From assembly GCA_910584725.1 (NCBI GenBank), contig CAJUBE010000027.1, positions 1-61,017 on the forward strand: DNA of 61,017 bases, given 5' to 3'. The stretch is from an uncultured Lachnospiraceae bacterium (GTDB lineage Bacteria; Bacillota; Clostridia; Lachnospirales; Lachnospiraceae). This document shows, in pieces, positions 9,237-18,171 of the stretch (its first letter is position 1; the number at the start of each line of letters is the position of its first letter). The notes beneath the pieces are model-generated. The model did no database searches, was not told where the DNA came from, and saw only the letters and a program-made list of their open reading frames with translations. The translations under genes and the position numbers were made by a program.

Positions 9237-9265
9237 GAACCATGGCATAATGTCATGGTTCTTTT
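9237..9265 (+). terminator. Intrinsic terminator after yajC
   Basis: GAACCATG (9237-9244) pairs with CATGGTTC (9254-9261), and a short T-run follows. Confidence 0.7.
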
Positions 9266-9306
9266 CATATAATTTATGGAAAACGATTTCTTTTTGAAAA
9301 ATACTG

Positions 9307-9335
9307 TTGACAATGACATATATATGCTGTAAACT
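9307..9335 (+). promoter_or_regulatory. Consensus promoter for the lipoprotein gene
   Basis: TTGACA (9307-9312) and TAAACT (9330-9335) are separated by 17 bp. Transcription would begin about 45 bp before the coding start. Confidence 0.75.
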
Positions 9336-9387
9336 TTCAACTTGTGTGACAACACGAGATAGAAATATTATGATGGAGGAGATTATG

Positions 9388-9978
9388 ATGAAGAGAAAAA
9401 CAGTAAAGACAGTATTTTGTGCAGCGCTTATGGCAATGACCCTTTCCATGACCGCATGCGGCGGTTCTGACGACGCGGCTGCGGGTGCGGATGCGGCGTC
9501 AGAGGAGGCAGCTCCCGAGGAGGAGGCACCGGCAGAGGAAGAAGCACCCGAAGAAGAGGAGGCAGCTCCCGCAGAGGAAGAGGCACCGGCAGAGGAGGCA
9601 GCTCCTGCAGAGGAGTCGGCTGAGCAGGCGGACGGCGAGCAGAAGACTCTGGAAGATTTCCTGAAGGAAGATCCTACGGCGGAACAGCAGCTTGAAGAGC
9701 AGGCGGCGGCACAGGGCAATGAGCAGATGGATATGGCTATCGAGATTAAAGGCAACGATGTTATGTGTATCGCTACCTTTAAAGAGGACGTGGAACTGCC
9801 GGATGATGCGGCAGATACGCTGGATGCGACCATGGAGCAGATGGGGAGCATGCTTTCCGGTCTTGCAGGTACGCTTGACACCATGATTGGCGCTGAGAAA
9901 GGAACTGTGTCTTACGGCATCAGATACTGTGACTCTGACGGCAATGTTCTGTCAGAGGCAAGTTTCAGAGCAGAATAA
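9388..9978 (+). CDS. Small lipoprotein with Glu/Ala/Pro-rich linker
   Basis: This 196-residue protein has a signal peptide ending in a lipobox (LSMTAC-GG), so the mature Cys would be lipidated and the protein tethered to the outer membrane face. An acidic low-complexity stretch of EEEAPAEEEA-type repeats spans about residues 35-85. A C-terminal domain of roughly 100 residues follows, in which residues near VMCIATFKEDVELPDDA suggest a folded module. I do not recognise that domain. The ATG at 9388 lies six bases after GGAGGAG; ATG 9385 is also possible. It is monocistronic, with its own promoter and terminator. Confidence 0.75.
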   Translation: MKRKTVKTVFCAALMAMTLSMTACGGSDDAAAGADAASEEAAPEEEAPAEEEAPEEEEAAPAEEEAPAEEAAPAEESAEQADGEQKTLEDFLKEDPTAEQQLEEQAAAQGNEQMDMAIEIKGNDVMCIATFKEDVELPDDAADTLDATMEQMGSMLSGLAGTLDTMIGAEKGTVSYGIRYCDSDGNVLSEASFRAE

Positions 9979-10002
9979 GAGAAATATTCCGACAGCAGAT
10001 GA

Positions 10003-10034
10003 AAACCGGGCGAGGAAACAGCCCGGTTTTTTGC
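10003..10034 (+). terminator. Intrinsic terminator after the lipoprotein gene
   Basis: AAACCGGGC (10003-10011) pairs with GCCCGGTTT (10021-10029). A T-run closes it. Confidence 0.85.
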
Positions 10035-10036
10035 TG

Positions 10037-10065
10037 TTGAAATTTATACGGGAATAGTCTAAAAT
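10037..10065 (+). promoter_or_regulatory. Consensus promoter for leuB
   Basis: TTGAAA (10037-10042) and TAAAAT (10060-10065) are separated by 17 bp. The leader to the leuB start is only about 45 bases, too short for a T-box. Confidence 0.75.
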
Positions 10066-10115
10066 ATATAGGTGTTATTTTGCGATAAATCAGCTTTGCA
10101 GAAACGGAGGAACCT

Positions 10116-11201
10116 ATGGAGTTAAAGATAACCTGTATACCCGGCGACGGGATCGGCCCGGAGATCGTGGCGGAGGCAAAGAAAACCCTGAATGCGGTGG
10201 CGGCTAAATTCGGACATGATATGCAGTACACGGATATTCTGATGGGCGGCGCGTCCATAGACGTGCACGGTGTACCGCTGACGGATGAGGCGGTGGAGAC
10301 CGCGCGCGGCGCGGACGCTGTGTTGATGGGGTCCATCGGCGGCGATACGACCACCTCCCCCTGGTATAAACTGGCGCCTAATTTACGGCCCGAGGCAGGG
10401 CTTTTAGCGATTCGCAAGGCGCTAAATTTGTTTGCAAACCTGCGGCCAGCGGTTTTGTATGAGGAGTTAGCGGGAGCCTGTCCTCTGAAAACCGAAATCT
10501 CCGCAAAAGGCTTTGACATGCTGATTATGCGGGAGCTGACGGGCGGGCTCTATTTTGGGGAGAGAAAAACCACGGAGGAGAACGGCGTGAGAAAGGCGGT
10601 CGATACGCTGACTTACGACGAGAATGAGATCCGCAGGATTGCCATAAAGGGCTTTGATATCGCCAGAAAACGCAAAAAGAAAGTGACCAGCGTGGATAAG
10701 GCGAATGTGCTGGATTCCTCCAGACTGTGGAGGGCAGTTGTGGAAGAGGTGGCGAAGGACTATCCCGATGTGACGCTGGAACATATGCTGGTGGACAACT
10801 GCGCGATGCAGCTTGTCAAAGACCCGGCACAGTTTGACGTGATTTTGACGGAGAATATGTTCGGCGATATTTTATCGGATGAAGCGAGCATGGTAACCGG
10901 CTCCATCGGTATGCTGGCGTCGGCCTCCTTAAACGATACGAAATTCGGTCTGTATGAGCCGAGCCACGGCTCCGCGCCTGATATTGCAGGCAAAGATCTG
11001 GCAAACCCTATTGCAACTATTCTCTCTGCGTCCATGATGCTGCGCTACAGTTTCGATCTGGACAAGGAGGCGGACGCGATCGACAATGCCGTGAAACAGG
11101 TGCTTAAAGATGGCTACCGCACTGGTGATATCATGTCTGAGGGCTGCGAACAGGTGGGCTGTAAAAAAATGGGCGATCTGATTGTGGAAAGAATTAAATA
11201 A
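10116..11201 (+). CDS. leuB: 3-isopropylmalate dehydrogenase
   Basis: The 361-residue enzyme oxidatively decarboxylates 3-isopropylmalate with NAD in leucine synthesis. Signatures are IPGDGIGPEI at the N-terminus, a central RELTGGLYFG, and the metal/NAD region NMFGDILSDEASMVTGSIG followed by EPSHGSAPDIAGK. Length is typical. GGAGG precedes the ATG. It leads a run with the membrane protein, ilvD and ilvB; leuA, leuCD and ilvC are not in the window. Confidence 0.97.
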   Translation: MELKITCIPGDGIGPEIVAEAKKTLNAVAAKFGHDMQYTDILMGGASIDVHGVPLTDEAVETARGADAVLMGSIGGDTTTSPWYKLAPNLRPEAGLLAIRKALNLFANLRPAVLYEELAGACPLKTEISAKGFDMLIMRELTGGLYFGERKTTEENGVRKAVDTLTYDENEIRRIAIKGFDIARKRKKKVTSVDKANVLDSSRLWRAVVEEVAKDYPDVTLEHMLVDNCAMQLVKDPAQFDVILTENMFGDILSDEASMVTGSIGMLASASLNDTKFGLYEPSHGSAPDIAGKDLANPIATILSASMMLRYSFDLDKEADAIDNAVKQVLKDGYRTGDIMSEGCEQVGCKKMGDLIVERIK

Positions 11202-11205
11202 TAGC

Positions 11206-12852
11206 ATGAGTTATTTCATGAAAAGCTTTGGCGGAAAGGGAACGGCATATTTCGTGGCCGGGAAGAAGCGCGAACATAGCAGGGAAGATATGGTTTTTAT
11301 GCTATTCTTTCTCGCGATGGCGGTCTATTATGGGAGAAGGATGTTTCTTCTGACGCCCTGGTACGACGAGCTGTATACTTATTATTATTTTATCAGCAGG
11401 GGACCGGTGTACGCGGCGATTCACTGGCCGCTCCCCAACAATCACGTGGGATATTCCGCGTTGTCCGCCTGTCTGGGGATATTTGGATGTGCGCCCGTTG
11501 CTCTGCGCGGTGTATCCTATCTTTGTAGCCTGGGCAGTCTGGTTCTTTTGTACCGCCTATCAAAGAAATACCTTGAGAAAGGCATGGCGCTGATTCCCGC
11601 GTTTCTCTTTGCGGGCATGTACATGGTCAACCAGCTTGCGGTACAGGGCAGAGGTTATGCCCTTGTGACATTCTGTTATCTGGCGGCGCTTCTGTCGCTC
11701 TACGGGATTGTGGCGGAAAAGAAAAATAGCAGGCGTAATTATATCGCGTTTGGCGCGTCTCTTGTGATTGCCCTGTGGGCGATCCCCAGCAGTCTGTATG
11801 TGGTGATGCCGGTCTGTCTGATCGGGGGATTTGTTCTTCTTTTGGACAGGGATTACAGGCGGCTTTGCAAATTGGTTGTCGCCTCTCTGGTCAGCGCGGT
11901 GTGCACGGCGGGACTTTATGGCATTCTGTGGCTTGCTATCGGTTCCAATCTGCTTTCCAAGACGCCGGATGGACCTTTTTATACGGCGGGACATGTTGAT
12001 ATCATTCTCCAGGCGCCGTTTCGGGCGCTGCGGGAGGGAATCGATTACATGCTTGCCACGCCCTATATCCAGAGCATGACTAGGCAGGAGTTTTGGAGAC
12101 AGGCGGAATATTGGCTGAAATCCCTGTTTGGGATGCAGCTTTCGCCATGGTTCGGGTTTTTGGGAAACGCTATGTGTGCGCTGCTTTTGGTCGGGCTTTT
12201 GACGGCGGCGGTTTGTCTGCTGCGAAGGCCGAAAAAGGTTTTCTGGGAATGGTATTTTGTGCTGACGGCGGTTTTGCTGGCTGTGGCGCTTCTGATTCAG
12301 TGCAAACTCCCCTACCAGCGTGTGTTTTCCTTCCTCGGCGTGTGGGCGGCGCTTCTGACCGGCTGGCTGCTACAGCGGCTGTTTGCACTGTTGGAAAAGT
12401 TTCCCGACAGCCGTTATAAAGAACGGATCAGGAAAGGATGCAGATGGATCGTTTATCTGGCGGCGGGCGTTTCATGGGCTTTTGTGTTGGCGGATATGTC
12501 GGCGTACAGTATGCGCGACGAGTTGCTTGTGGACGCCTATGAGCAGATTACAATTGAAGATACGGATAGGGTGGCGGTGACCGACTGCGATCAGGAGTAT
12601 CTGCTTTTGTATCTCTATGGCATAGAGGAGGAGCAGGTGACGAGGGATATAGAAGAGGCGGATTTTGTCCTTCTGGACAAGGCGCTTCTTGGACTGCCCT
12701 ACGGTTACAGGGAGGCGCCGGAGGAGTGGAAGTTTTATCTGATGCCGGAGGAAGTGGAGGCCAAGCGGCCTTATATAGAAGAAAATATGGAGCAGATTTA
12801 TGAAAATTGGCAGGTTATCATGTTAGCACGAAAGCAGGCGCGGACGGAGTGA
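11206..12852 (+). CDS. Multi-spanning membrane protein, GT39/ArnT-like glycosyltransferase fold
   Basis: The 548-residue protein has about ten hydrophobic segments. An early extracytoplasmic loop carries an acidic pair (TPWYDELYTYYYF), as in the PMT/ArnT family of lipid-linked sugar transferases. The C-terminal 100 residues are soluble and end in a predicted alpha/beta region. The substrate is unknown. The start is uncertain: ATG 11206 begins four bases after the leuB stop but has no clear ribosome site, so translation may be coupled to leuB. The gene sits inside the branched-chain amino acid block, which is an unexpected place for it. Confidence 0.7.
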   Translation: MSYFMKSFGGKGTAYFVAGKKREHSREDMVFMLFFLAMAVYYGRRMFLLTPWYDELYTYYYFISRGPVYAAIHWPLPNNHVGYSALSACLGIFGCAPVALRGVSYLCSLGSLVLLYRLSKKYLEKGMALIPAFLFAGMYMVNQLAVQGRGYALVTFCYLAALLSLYGIVAEKKNSRRNYIAFGASLVIALWAIPSSLYVVMPVCLIGGFVLLLDRDYRRLCKLVVASLVSAVCTAGLYGILWLAIGSNLLSKTPDGPFYTAGHVDIILQAPFRALREGIDYMLATPYIQSMTRQEFWRQAEYWLKSLFGMQLSPWFGFLGNAMCALLLVGLLTAAVCLLRRPKKVFWEWYFVLTAVLLAVALLIQCKLPYQRVFSFLGVWAALLTGWLLQRLFALLEKFPDSRYKERIRKGCRWIVYLAAGVSWAFVLADMSAYSMRDELLVDAYEQITIEDTDRVAVTDCDQEYLLLYLYGIEEEQVTRDIEEADFVLLDKALLGLPYGYREAPEEWKFYLMPEEVEAKRPYIEENMEQIYENWQVIMLARKQARTE

Positions 12853-12873
12853 GCATAAAGGAGGAGAAAAACC

Positions 12874-14544
12874 ATGAGAAGTGACAATGTGAAAGCGGGT
12901 ACCCAGCAGGCACCCCACAGAAGTTTGTTTAATGCCCTCGGATTTACGCAGGAGGAGATGAAGAAGCCCATGGTGGGTATTGTCAGCTCCTACAATGAGA
13001 TTGTGCCCGGGCATATGAATCTGGATAAAATTGTGGACGCCGTGAAGCTTGGCGTGGCGGAGGCAGGCGGCGTACCCGTGGTGTTCCCGGCGATCGCGGT
13101 CTGCGACGGCATTGCCATGGGACATATCGGTATGAAGTATTCGCTGGTGACCCGCGATCTGATTGCGGATTCCACGGAATGTATGGCGCTGGCGCATCAG
13201 TTTGACGCGCTGGTGATGGTGCCAAACTGTGACAAGAATGTACCCGGCCTTCTGATGGCGGCGGCACGCGTCAATGTGCCGACGGTCTTTGTGTCCGGCG
13301 GTCCCATGCTGGCGGGACATGTAAAGGGGCAGAAGAGAAGTCTTTCATCCATGTTTGAGGCGGTGGGTTCCCACGCGGCTGGGACGATCACGGACGAGGA
13401 GCTTTTAGAGTTCGAGGAGAAGACCTGCCCGACCTGCGGTTCCTGTTCGGGTATGTATACGGCCAACTCCATGAACTGTCTGACGGAAGCGCTTGGTATG
13501 GGTCTTCGCGGCAACGGAACGATTCCCGCAGTTTACTCCGAGCGAATCAAGCTGGCGAAACACGCGGGTATGGCAGTGATGAAGCTTTTGGAGAAGGATA
13601 TCAGGCCGAGAGACATCATGACGAAGGACTCGATTTTGAACGCCCTGACGGTGGATATGGCGCTGGGCTGCTCCACCAACTCTATGCTGCATCTGCCGGC
13701 GATCGCCCACGAGGTAGGCTTTGACTTTGATATCGCTTTCGCCAACGAGATCAGCGAGAAGACCCCTAATGTGTGTCATCTGGCGCCGGCCGGTCCGACC
13801 TATATGGAGGATTTGAACGAGGCGGGCGGCGTCTATGCGGTGATGAAGGAGCTTGCGGATATCGGCCTGCTCCACACGGACTGCTTGACGGTGACAGGCA
13901 ATACGATCGGCGAGAACATTAAGGATGCGGTCAATAAAAATACAGACGTTATCAGAACGGTGGAGAATCCTTACAGCAAGACAGGCGGACTGGCGGTTCT
14001 GAAAGGCAACCTTGCTCCCGACGGCAGCGTGGTGAAGCGCTCCGCCGTGGTGGAGGAGATGATGGTGCACGAAGGCCCCGCCCGCGTCTTCGAGTGCGAG
14101 GAGGATGCGATTGCGGCCATCAAGGGCGGCAAGATCGTGGCGGGAGATGTAGTTGTGATCCGCTATGAGGGGCCAAAAGGCGGCCCGGGTATGCGGGAAA
14201 TGTTGAATCCCACATCAGCCATTGCGGGCATGGGACTCGGTTCCAGTGTGGCGCTGATCACGGACGGCCGTTTTTCCGGTGCATCCAGAGGCGCTTCCAT
14301 CGGTCATGTATCGCCTGAGGCGGCGGTGGGCGGCCCCATCGCGCTGGTGGAAGAGGGCGATATCATCAGCATTGATATTCCCAATATGAAGCTGGATGTG
14401 AAGGTGTCCGATGAGGAGATGGCGGCCAGACGGGAGAGATGGCAGCCCAGAGAACCCAAGGTGACGAGCGGATATCTGGCAAGATACCGGGAGATGGTGA
14501 CCAGCGGCAACCGGGGTGCGATTCTCGAAATTCCTAAAAAGTGA
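12874..14544 (+). CDS. ilvD: Dihydroxy-acid dehydratase
   Basis: The 556-residue iron-sulfur enzyme dehydrates 2,3-dihydroxy acids to the 2-keto acids of valine and isoleucine synthesis. Cluster-ligand motifs are NCDKNVPGLLM and TCPTCGSCSGMYTANSMNC, and the C-terminal signature is GRFSGASRGASIGHVSPEA. Length matches the family. AAAGGAGGAG precedes the ATG. The next gene, ilvB, is in the same pathway. Confidence 0.97.
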   Translation: MRSDNVKAGTQQAPHRSLFNALGFTQEEMKKPMVGIVSSYNEIVPGHMNLDKIVDAVKLGVAEAGGVPVVFPAIAVCDGIAMGHIGMKYSLVTRDLIADSTECMALAHQFDALVMVPNCDKNVPGLLMAAARVNVPTVFVSGGPMLAGHVKGQKRSLSSMFEAVGSHAAGTITDEELLEFEEKTCPTCGSCSGMYTANSMNCLTEALGMGLRGNGTIPAVYSERIKLAKHAGMAVMKLLEKDIRPRDIMTKDSILNALTVDMALGCSTNSMLHLPAIAHEVGFDFDIAFANEISEKTPNVCHLAPAGPTYMEDLNEAGGVYAVMKELADIGLLHTDCLTVTGNTIGENIKDAVNKNTDVIRTVENPYSKTGGLAVLKGNLAPDGSVVKRSAVVEEMMVHEGPARVFECEEDAIAAIKGGKIVAGDVVVIRYEGPKGGPGMREMLNPTSAIAGMGLGSSVALITDGRFSGASRGASIGHVSPEAAVGGPIALVEEGDIISIDIPNMKLDVKVSDEEMAARRERWQPREPKVTSGYLARYREMVTSGNRGAILEIPKK

Positions 14545-14604
14545 TAGTGCAGAGAATGATAAGATAACATATGTGATTTTATAAAACGGGCAGGAGGAGA
14601 AAGA

Positions 14605-16287
14605 ATGAACTTGACAGGTGCGCAGATTGTAGTGGAATGTCTGAAAGAGCAGGGAGTGGATACGGTGTTCGGTTATCCCGGCGGCACAATTTTGAACGTG
14701 TACGACGCGTTGTATCAGCACAGCGAGGAGATCACTCATATTTTGACGTCCCATGAGCAGGGAGCGGCCCATGCGGCGGACGGCTATGCCAGGGCTACAG
14801 GCAAGGTGGGCGTCTGTCTGGCGACAAGCGGTCCGGGCGCGACCAATCTGGTGACGGGAATCGCGACGGCCTACATGGATTCGGTACCTATGGTGGCTAT
14901 CACCTGCAACGTGAATCTTCCCCTTTTAGGAAAGGATTCGTTTCAGGAGGTGGATATTGCGGGAATCACCATGCCCATCACCAAGCATAATTATATAGTA
15001 AAAGATGTCAATATCCTTGCGGACACGCTCAGAAAGGCATTTGCCATTGCGGGAAGCGGAAGACCCGGTCCGGTGCTTGTGGATATCACGAAGGACGTTA
15101 CGGCAAACACCTGCGAGTATGAGAGAAAGACACCGGAGAAGATGGAGAAACAGGGATGTTATACGGAGGAGGAACTGACGGAGGCGGTGTGCCTTCTGGA
15201 GAACGCGAAAAAGCCCTTTATCTATGTAGGCGGCGGCGCGGTGATCTCAGAGGCTTACGAGGAAGTGAGAACCTTTGCCGGGCTGGTGGACGCTCCTGTC
15301 TGCGATACGCTGATGGGGAAGGGCGTGATCGACGGCCACGACGAGAGGTACACGGGTATGATCGGTATGCACGGCACGAAGACCTCCAATTTCGGCGTCA
15401 GCGAGTGCGACCTGCTGATCGCACTCGGCGCGCGTTTTTCAGACCGTGTGGTGGGCAACCCGAAGAAATTTGCGGAGCACGCGAAGGTGCTTCACATCGA
15501 CGTGGATGCGGCGGAGATCAACAAAAATATTAAGACCGACGTTTCTCTTGTGGGAGATTTAAAGGAAGTGCTCACGAAGCTGAACGGGAAACTCTCTAAA
15601 CAGGAACACGGAGAGTGGATGGCACATATTGCGGAGCTGAAAAAGAAATATCCGCTGAACTATGACGAGAGCGTGCTCTCCTGTCCCTATATTATGGAAG
15701 AGATCGACCGGGTGACCGGCGGCAGCGCCATCATAACCACGGACGTGGGACAGCATCAGATGTGGGCGGCACAGTATTACAAGTATTCCGGGCCCCGCAC
15801 CCTGCTTACTTCCGGAGGACTCGGCACTATGGGCTACGGCCTGGGAGCCTGCATCGGGGCAAAGATGGGGCGGCCTGACAAAATCTGTATCAATATCGCG
15901 GGCGACGGGTGTTTCCGCATGAACATGAACGAACTGGCCACGGCAAGCCGTTACAACATACCGATCATTCAGGTGGTGATCAACAACCATGTGCTGGGCA
16001 TGGTGAGACAGTGGCAGACGCTGTTTTACGGAAAACGCTATTCCCAGACGGTTCTTAACGACGGCGTGGATTTCTGTAAGGTTGCGGAAGGGCTTGGCTG
16101 TGAGGCGATCCTTGTGACGAAGAAGGAGGAGGTGGCGCCTGCGGTCGAGAAAGCCATCGCATTAAAGAAACCTGTGTTATTGAACTGCGTGATACCGGAG
16201 GATGACAAGGTATTTCCCATGGTGCCTGCGGGCGCGCCCATCAGCGAAGCTTTTGACGCGGGGGACCTGCGTGAGAAGAACTTCTAA
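14605..16287 (+). CDS. ilvB: Acetolactate synthase, large (catalytic) subunit
   Basis: The 560-residue ThDP-dependent enzyme condenses two pyruvates (or pyruvate and 2-oxobutyrate) at the start of valine/isoleucine synthesis. The N-terminal ThDP glutamate lies in SHEQGAAHAADGYAR, and the C-terminal ThDP/Mg motif is GDGCFRMNMNELATA. No small regulatory subunit gene follows within the window. The last codons and the TAA stop overlap the start of a two-hairpin repeat, so the C-terminal residues REKNF are encoded by repeat DNA. Confidence 0.95.
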   Translation: MNLTGAQIVVECLKEQGVDTVFGYPGGTILNVYDALYQHSEEITHILTSHEQGAAHAADGYARATGKVGVCLATSGPGATNLVTGIATAYMDSVPMVAITCNVNLPLLGKDSFQEVDIAGITMPITKHNYIVKDVNILADTLRKAFAIAGSGRPGPVLVDITKDVTANTCEYERKTPEKMEKQGCYTEEELTEAVCLLENAKKPFIYVGGGAVISEAYEEVRTFAGLVDAPVCDTLMGKGVIDGHDERYTGMIGMHGTKTSNFGVSECDLLIALGARFSDRVVGNPKKFAEHAKVLHIDVDAAEINKNIKTDVSLVGDLKEVLTKLNGKLSKQEHGEWMAHIAELKKKYPLNYDESVLSCPYIMEEIDRVTGGSAIITTDVGQHQMWAAQYYKYSGPRTLLTSGGLGTMGYGLGACIGAKMGRPDKICINIAGDGCFRMNMNELATASRYNIPIIQVVINNHVLGMVRQWQTLFYGKRYSQTVLNDGVDFCKVAEGLGCEAILVTKKEEVAPAVEKAIALKKPVLLNCVIPEDDKVFPMVPAGAPISEAFDAGDLREKNF

Positions 16288-16363
16288 TCGCTTGCAGCAA
16301 GGGCTGCTTCGCGAAGAAGTTCTAAGTCTCACGCTAGAGAATGCCTGAGAAACGGCATTCTCT
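16269..16363. repeat. Two-hairpin intergenic repeat, copy 3, overlapping the ilvB 3' end
   Basis: Hairpin 1 (16269-16334) has outer arms GCGTGAG/CTCACGC and inner arms GAACTTC/GAAGTTC. Hairpin 2 pairs AGAGAATGCC (16336-16345) with GGCATTCTCT (16354-16363). Compensating changes relative to copies 1 and 2 keep both stems paired. Confidence 0.8.
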
Positions 16364-16510
16364 GCATTGATTCCCGCGAGCAATGAGCCAAGCGGATGCG
16401 AAGCAGACATTTGGCGAATGCCGCGAGGGTCACATACCCCGCCCCTTGGGGCGTTTGAAATTTGATGCCCCGTTGCTTGCGGCGGGGTTGTCGACTTGAG
16501 AGCGGAATCA
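16364..16510. other. Hairpin-rich intergenic DNA
   Basis: There is no gene here. The stretch has GC-rich inverted repeats such as CGCCCCTTGGGGCG near 16,440 and CCCCG/CGGGG arms near 16,473-16,490, and ends with a partial copy of the GCGGAATCATG repeat. Confidence 0.5.
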
Positions 16511-16523
16511 TGAAGGTTTGGAT

Positions 16524-17921
16524 ATGAAAAGATTACTAAAGCATTTGGCGGTCATTCTTGGCGTCGTTACAGTTAGTCTGATGGCGACTTATCTGGGACT
16601 GGCCGTGTATTACCACAACGCGTTTACCTACGGGACATGGATAAACGGAATCTATTGTACCGGCAGGAGCATTGAGGAGGTAAACGAGGAACTGGTAAAA
16701 GATTTCACATACGAGGGCGTCACCGTGGAGGATAAGGACGGCAGCACTTATGTGATATCTGCGGAGGAGATTTCCTATCAGTTTGATTTTAAAAAAGCGC
16801 TCGAGATTTATCAGAAGCGACAGAATCCGTGGATGTGGATTGACAGCCTGATGGGAGGACATAAGGTAGAACTTGCGCCGGTGGTGTCCTACGACAGAAA
16901 GGCCTTTGACGCCTGCTTTGCGGCCCTTCCCTTCTGTCAGGAAGAACGGGCGGACCGGGAGCGCAGGGTGGAGATCGTCCGCACGCCGCAGGGCTACGAG
17001 CTGGTGAACGAGCGGACGGATGTACTTTTTACCGAGCAGGCAAAGGGGGCGGTTCTCGCCGCCATCGAGGCGTCCGAGAGCGAGGTGTCACTGAGAGATG
17101 CCGGCTGTTATCATGACCTGGAGCTGACGGCACAGATGCGGGAGACTCTGGAACTCTGGAATAAGCTGGAAGATTTTCAGGACTGCGGCATTGTCTATCG
17201 GATGGGGGAGGAGGAAATCCCCGTAGATGCGTCCGTCGTCTGCGACTGGATAGCACTTGATGATAACGGGCGTTTTCTATTAGATGAAGCGGGAGAGTTC
17301 TGCCTGAAGGAACATGCGATAGAAGAATTTGTGGAAAATCTGGCGGCAAAGTATGATACCGTGGGGGCCAGCAGGCAGTTCCTTTCCACCAGAGGAGATG
17401 TGGTGACGGTGGAGGGCGGTCTTTACGGCAACAAGATAGACAGGGAGGAGGAGACGGCCTACCTGACGGAAGCCTTTTATGGGAAAAAGAGAGAGGTGCA
17501 TGAGCCTGTTTACATGCAGGAGGCTTGGAAGAAGGGCAGCGAGGATATCGGCGCTACCTACATAGAGGTGGACATGACCGAGCAGAAGATGTACTATTAC
17601 GTGGACGGTGTTTTGACGATAGATACGCCCATTGTTACGGGAAACACATCACGCAGGATGGGGACGCCCTCGGGGGTCAATTTTGTGTACGCGAAGCAGA
17701 AAAACCGCATCTTGCGGGGCCCGAACTATGCTTCCCACGTGGACTTCTGGATGCCTGTAAAGGGGAACATCGGTATCCACGACGCGGCGTGGCGGGGAAA
17801 GTTCGGCGGTACGATTTACCAGACAAACGGTTCACACGGCTGTATCAACACCCCTCGCGCGGCGATGGAACAGCTCTTCGATATGGCGGAGGTGGGGACG
17901 CCGGTTGTCATGTTCTATTAA
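16524..17921 (+). CDS. L,D-transpeptidase (YkuD) with N-terminal peptidoglycan-binding-like domain
   Basis: The 465-residue protein probably makes 3-3 peptidoglycan cross-links outside the membrane. It has an N-terminal membrane anchor (about residues 6-28), a long middle region resembling the PG_binding_4 domain (with repeats of the form SIEEVNEEL and AIEEFVENLA), and a C-terminal YkuD domain. The catalytic motif is SHGCINTPRAAM, with an upstream GIHDAAWR. The start ATG 16524 follows AAGG; a TTG at 16518 is less likely. It is transcribed between ilvB and serC but is unrelated to them. Confidence 0.92.
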   Translation: MKRLLKHLAVILGVVTVSLMATYLGLAVYYHNAFTYGTWINGIYCTGRSIEEVNEELVKDFTYEGVTVEDKDGSTYVISAEEISYQFDFKKALEIYQKRQNPWMWIDSLMGGHKVELAPVVSYDRKAFDACFAALPFCQEERADRERRVEIVRTPQGYELVNERTDVLFTEQAKGAVLAAIEASESEVSLRDAGCYHDLELTAQMRETLELWNKLEDFQDCGIVYRMGEEEIPVDASVVCDWIALDDNGRFLLDEAGEFCLKEHAIEEFVENLAAKYDTVGASRQFLSTRGDVVTVEGGLYGNKIDREEETAYLTEAFYGKKREVHEPVYMQEAWKKGSEDIGATYIEVDMTEQKMYYYVDGVLTIDTPIVTGNTSRRMGTPSGVNFVYAKQKNRILRGPNYASHVDFWMPVKGNIGIHDAAWRGKFGGTIYQTNGSHGCINTPRAAMEQLFDMAEVGTPVVMFY

Positions 17922-17955
17922 CAGCTCAGCCAGAGCGCATGCTAATGAGCCGATT

Positions 17956-18009
17956 GAGCTTTGCTCAATCTGAGCTTTGCCTAATCTGAGCTTTGCCTAA
18001 TCTGAGCTT
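17956..18009. repeat. 16-bp tandem repeat, about 3.4 copies
   Basis: Units GAGCTTTGCTCAATCT, GAGCTTTGCCTAATCT and GAGCTTTGCCTAATCT run from 17956 to 18003. A partial unit, GAGCTT, follows. Confidence 0.85.
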
Positions 18010-18092
18010 GCGAAGCAGCGGGAAAGCGCTGAAAGCGCGTTTTGCGAATGGTGCGTGCTGAGTGTCCGTGTCGGAATTGTTTAACAAAGTAA

Positions 18093-18121
18093 TTGACTAA
18101 AGTGCGCTAAGGGCGTAAAAT
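18093..18121 (+). promoter_or_regulatory. Consensus promoter for serC
   Basis: TTGACT (18093-18098) and TAAAAT (18116-18121) are separated by 17 bp. The leader to the GTG start is about 45 bases. Confidence 0.75.
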
Positions 18122-18171
18122 GAAACTTGGTTTTTGTAAACGGCAACGAATGAGGACGGGAGGAGAGAAAA

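Noticed and set aside
10066..10115. T-box or leader-peptide attenuator before leuB
   Set aside because: The leader is about 45 bases with no specifier loop, terminator or run of Leu codons.
13405..14070. 221-codon minus-strand frame opposite ilvD
   Set aside because: Composition is His/Arg-rich as expected from reverse reading; ilvD is clear on the plus strand.
17956..18009. CRISPR array from the short repeats
   Set aside because: The repeats are contiguous 16-bp units without spacers, and no cas gene is present.
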